NCBI GenBank assembly: GCA_049999765.1
Contig: JBNGIQ010009127.1
Coordinates: 1-21,378 of the forward strand
Source: Phaeoceros laevis
Lineage: Eukaryota; Anthocerotophyta; Anthocerotopsida; Notothyladales
Direction: 5' to 3'
Length of the DNA: 21,378 bases
Below are positions 17,949 to 21,378 of the stretch, piece after piece. Within the stretch, counting starts at the first letter, position 1. Each line of letters begins with the position of its first letter. Both the position numbers and the translations under genes were made by a program. The notes beneath the pieces were generated by a model. That model saw only the letters and a list, made by a program, of their open reading frames with translations, was not told where the DNA came from and did no database searches.

Positions 17949-20357
17949 TTAGGATCCTTGAGACGACGACGACGACTTGTCCAAGGAGTCGAAGACTGTC
18001 CCTAATGCCCTACGAAGCACCCCAATGCTGTGGTGGAGCCTCCCTCTGCGTTGTGCTAGGACGCTGTCCTCCTCCATAATGCTCTCGAAGTCGAAGCCAG
18101 CGGAAGATGTCTGGGTGAGCAGGTTGTCGTGGATGCCCTCCACCATGGCCTGCTGCAGCGAGAACTTGATCTCGTGGGGCAGATTGTCCGCAATTCGAAT
18201 CTTCACCACAGCCCAGTACGCTGCCAGGGACAGCTGCATGTCCCACGCCCTCTGCAAATGATGTGCACGGCGGTGAAGCCATGAATTAAGTGAGGTCCCA
18301 GGAAATCTTGGAAACAAGTAATCATGGAAGAAAATTCTAACACACCTTGCAATGACGCAGCAGTGTTAGTCTTACCTGGTACTTTGGATCCACGATGCGA
18401 ATTGCCACCATAACCAGGTCGACTTTACCGACGTTCCTCTCGAACCGCGAACGCCCGCAGTGTCGGCGCTTTGGTGGCCTCCAGTTCGGCCTGCACGCCC
18501 TGGACGATGTCCATGTAGAGGCCGTTCTCGGTGAAGACGACCTGCTGCTCCTTGCTGAGCATTCTTTCCACGAATTGGGCGCACTGCTCTCTGCTCTGCC
18601 CGATGATGTTACGGGCCGCCATTTGGTTCGCNNNNNNNNNNCCTCTGCATTCGGACATCATGTCCATGATCTCCTTGGTTTTGGGCTTCCCCATGAGGTC
18701 GAAGCCAGATTTGGCCAGTTCGTCGGCGAAGCCTGGCCATGGGAAGAGTTGAAATCCATTGATCAATTAAGGGACGACGGCACATGTCCAACACATTTGC
18801 AGAATAGCTTGCAAGAGCGATAAGAAAATACCTGTGAACATTTCATCCAAGCGTGCCGGGTAGTGCATATCACTGTTCTCGGGGTAGTTCTCGAAGTCTC
18901 CACGAACCACAAGCTTCTTCACGGCCTCCGTCCTCAATGCTGTGGTCTTTGAGAACACTAAGAGGGCTTGCGCCTTGTCCTCCACTCCAGGAGGAAGGGA
19001 GGCAAGTTCTTGCCGTTTCAGGTTCAGCTCTGCACAGCGCCCTCACAGGTTTACAAGGAAAACAAAAATATTTCTTCAAGTTCCAACATCAAGCGACATA
19101 TATGCAAGATGAACAGAATCGAAGCAGCTTGCAAACAGCAGTACTCACGCCTTTCGATCTCCGTCATTATTTTGGGCAGGCAGCGTCGGACGCTCTCTGC
19201 TTGGATCTGTGTCAGCCGATCAGCCAGAGCCGGGATTCCCACAATGCGCTTGTCCAGCTTGGACAGAAGAGAATGCGTCGCAAACAGCTTCTTTTCCGCA
19301 ATCCTGGCTTCCAGGTGGGTCTCGCTATCATCAATTCTGTTCCTCACGCAGATGTACCCCAACCCAATTTTCACAGAGTCGTTGGTCACCTTCTCCAGCA
19401 AACCCTCCGGCGATTTGTCCACCTATAGCAAGCTTATCTTAGCAGGTGCACAATTGCAAGCCATTTTCACAAAACTTTGGTCTGATATGATGCAGCTAGC
19501 ACCAGCTGATGAATTAGCTCCTGGACGTCGAGAACGAACCTTGGTGACCACGGCCAGTGTTCTGCTACCCGTTCTGTCCGCCTGCTGCGACATACGAATG
19601 CACTCGCAGGTTGGAAAATCCACATTGGCCGACAGCACGTTGAGGATGACGCTCTCGGGCAAGTTTATGTATTGTCGGATGATGTCGGAGATCTGGTCGT
19701 GTATGTTCTCCGGCTGCCCGTTAACAGGCACCCTGGTGATGCCAGGCAAGTCGACCATAGTCAGGTCAGGCGCGTCGGCTTTCCGAATGTGCAGCGAGAT
19801 GGGCTTGTCGGAGATAGCCTGGTTCTGTCCGGCGAGCTTATTCTGGGCCGTGATCACTGCTGCTTCAATTTCGTGCTCCTTGACGTCCTTCTTCTCGCCC
19901 TCATACTCGATCGTGATGGCCTCCTCATCACTGCATACAACAAATTTCATGACGGTCACCGATTTAACAAGCGGAGGTGTACTCGTGAGCACGATTGATG
20001 TCGTCGACATCGATATTCTTGAAAGAAAACTGACCTCGAGGCCTGCAGGCGCAAAATCAAGGGGACCCTCGTTGCCATTTCTAGGCCGCGCGGCAGGCTG
20101 ATCCCAGCCAGCGACTCGAGGACGCTCGTTTTTCCATGCGACTGGTCTCCCACCACCACGATGGTGGGCAGCGCGATTCCTTCCGCCATCACTCCGAGGT
20201 CTCGCAGCTTGTCCACCTTGTCCAGCATGGGACGGATCGTTCTCTGAAATTTCTGTTGCAGAGGGGTACTGGTGCAGACTTCTCCATCGTCGGAGTTCAC
20301 GTCCTTCCCCACGGACGACTCCGATGACCGCCCCTCCTCCTTCACGTTCCTCCCCAT
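17949..20357 (-). CDS. DRP4/Mx-like dynamin-related GTPase, second copy
   Basis: Paralogue of the locus at 4162-6766 and probably the more intact one. Exons: 20035-20357, 19540-19930, 19149-19422, 18832-19029, about 18376-18732 (with a 10-N gap) and 17949-18251. G1 is GDQSHGKT at residues 70-77, followed by DLPG (G3) and TKVD (G4). An intron of 117 bases (19423-19539) splits TK from VD; the paralogue lacks it. Then come the stalk (from QLNLKRQELASLPPG on) and a C-terminal effector domain with AAYWAVVKIRIADNLP, SIMEED and AQRRGRL. Two problems remain. The 10 Ns at 18632-18641 replace about 100 codons and one intron seen in the paralogue. Between QAELEATK and VDLVMVAIRIVDPKYQ the frame changes (TAA at 18425-18427), which needs an indel or sequence error. 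The start at 20357 is chosen for its position; an in-frame Met lies at 20387. Confidence 0.8.
18632..18641. other. 10-N gap inside the DRP4-like gene
   Basis: The N run joins SECRG to NQMAARNIIGQ. In the paralogue these points are separated by the rest of one exon, a 94-base intron and the start of the next (from about 5150 to 4880). The gap therefore stands for several hundred missing bases and not ten. Confidence 0.85.
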
Positions 20358-20935
20358 GGATGGATGGTGAACTGAACAATGTTTCAAGTGCCGACGTCCG
20401 GAGCCCCAAAAAGCTGTGGCACTCTAAGCTTGGAAGTCACAAGCTTTGCTCAGCCTCCAAACACACAATTCTGCCTAGAGCTGCAAACTCCACAAAATTT
20501 TGCAACAAACCAACTGGTAGCTTGGGCCTCATTGAGGGGAGGGGGTGTCTTAAGAAGTGCGCCTTACAAACGGCTTGAGTATTGGTCCAAGCTACCCTCA
20601 CCTGCGCAAGGGTACACTTCTATGCATATGACAGTAGATTGATCAATTGTGTGACATAGTTGTTGGATTAGGTGAGAAGGCCGGTAACGAGAAATTTGCA
20701 GGTACTTACTAGCATTTAAGAGTATTCATCGTGATTGTTGAACGAAATGAATTTAACGAAGAGCCCAAAGCTTATAACAAAAACGAACACAGACCAAGTT
20801 TGGTAGGAACGGATGGAAGAAGAAACGTCGTCAAAGTGGTTGAAGAGAAATGCATGAATCCGTTTATCACTAAAGAATACAAAAAAAGGGGGGGTCGGAG
20901 AGTGGTGCGGGGGCGGGCGGCCGGAAGGGGAACCA
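20358..20935. other. Upstream flank of the second DRP4-like gene
   Basis: Should hold the promoter of the minus-strand DRP4-like gene. No TATA or other site could be assigned with confidence. No further gene, RNA or strong repeat was recognised; an A-rich then G-rich run lies at 20879-20893. Confidence 0.4.
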
Positions 20936-21349
20936 ATGGCAACCATTCAGCCAAGTTATCCCTCCACTGCTGAGGGCGAGGAGTTTATCGCTGCTCGGTT
21001 ACCCGCCTGGCGCGGTGCCTCCTGCTCCAACGGGCAGGAGCCTCCTTCCTTCGAAGGGGACTCCGGCCTGACACCCAGCTTGGAGCGGGCGCAGCTTCGG
21101 CATGGCACCATCGACCTTCGCGACCGATCCCCAAGTCCACACTCATCCTGGCTCCCGCTCGGGTTACAGGTTCTCGCTACAGAACCCGGCTGAAGTTGCG
21201 TGGGAGAATACAGCTTATATACAAGCAGCCCCCTTCGTGTCCTACACACCGTGGGTTATTTGAGCCAGTTCGCGCTACAATACATAATACTGGTTCCGTT
21301 ACTTGGGGACCCCGAGTAACACCACCCACAATCTCCTTCACCCGCCACC
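20936..21349 (+). promoter_or_regulatory. TATA-bearing leader, possibly an LTR
   Basis: GCTTATATACAAG at 21214-21226 is a good plant TATA box, followed by a C-rich likely start region and a leader to the ATG at 21350. The GC-rich 300 bases upstream and the inverted CGGGTT/AACCCGG pair near 21160-21190 suit a retrotransposon LTR as well as a gene promoter. A TGGTTCCGTTACTTGGGG segment near 21293 could be a primer-binding site, but I cannot match it to a tRNA. Confidence 0.4.
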
Positions 21350-21378
21350 ATGCAAGCAGGCTACCGCTTCTTGCTAGA
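21350..21378 (+). CDS. Start of a reading frame running off the window
   Basis: The ATG at 21350-21352 sits in a strong plant context (CCGCCACCATGC) 134 bases after a TATA box, and the first nine codons (MQAGYRFLL) are open to the window end. This could be the first exon of a cellular gene or the gag frame of a retroelement. Too short to identify. Confidence 0.35.

Noticed and set aside
18968-20101. Plus-strand 377-codon open frame
   Set aside because: It is antisense to the second DRP4-like gene, whose minus-strand frame has dynamin motifs and splice sites. The plus frame crosses those introns and shows no family features.

Overview
The window looks like nuclear DNA of a land plant. It has genes split by short GT-AG introns (mostly 80-170 bases), a plant-type U2 snRNA gene, dynamin-related DRP4-type GTPases, a eukaryotic isopentenyl phosphate kinase and a PPR relic. 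Tiny introns, many AGCTAGCT runs between genes and draft-assembly gaps make me lean to a lycophyte such as Selaginella. That species call is inference. There are no bacterial operons, CRISPR arrays or phage.

Layout. 1-4160 has no intact gene: short tandem repeats around a 100-N gap, a GC-rich stretch, a decayed coiled-coil reading frame (2160-2636), an LTR-like stretch and two tandem duplications. 4162-6766 (minus) is a DRP4/Mx-like dynamin locus with frame-breaking lesions. 7664-9166 (minus) is a 2-oxoglutarate/Fe(II) dioxygenase whose single intron is in frame and stop-free, so both spliced (419 aa) and unspliced (500 aa) forms are open. 9450-12690 holds two diverged copies of one segment; the first carries a 64-bp near-perfect palindrome and other hairpins. 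12782-12979 is the U2 snRNA gene (plus).

13708-15722 (minus) is a six-exon YqgF/RuvX-type RNase H-fold gene (183 aa), assembled here exon by exon. Only 71 bases upstream of its ATG ends a seven-exon isopentenyl phosphate kinase reading frame (15794-16860, minus) that lacks its N-terminal half. Where that half should be lies a decayed PPR fragment, followed by a third, rearranged piece of the duplicated segment (17258-17565). 17949-20357 (minus) is a second DRP4-like gene, better preserved but with a 10-N gap that hides about 100 codons and one apparent frame break. The right end has a TATA box and a strong-context ATG that starts a reading frame running off the window.

The genes do not form one pathway. 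What links them is local history: a DRP4 duplication flanks the window, and mosaic duplicated DNA around U2 has probably reshaped the neighbours, including the truncated kinase. I see no clearly new molecular system. The most notable points are the in-frame intron of the dioxygenase, the decay of the DRP4 pair with an intron difference inside the G4 motif, the kinase/PPR junction with its 71-bp gene spacing, and the palindromes in the U2-linked duplication.
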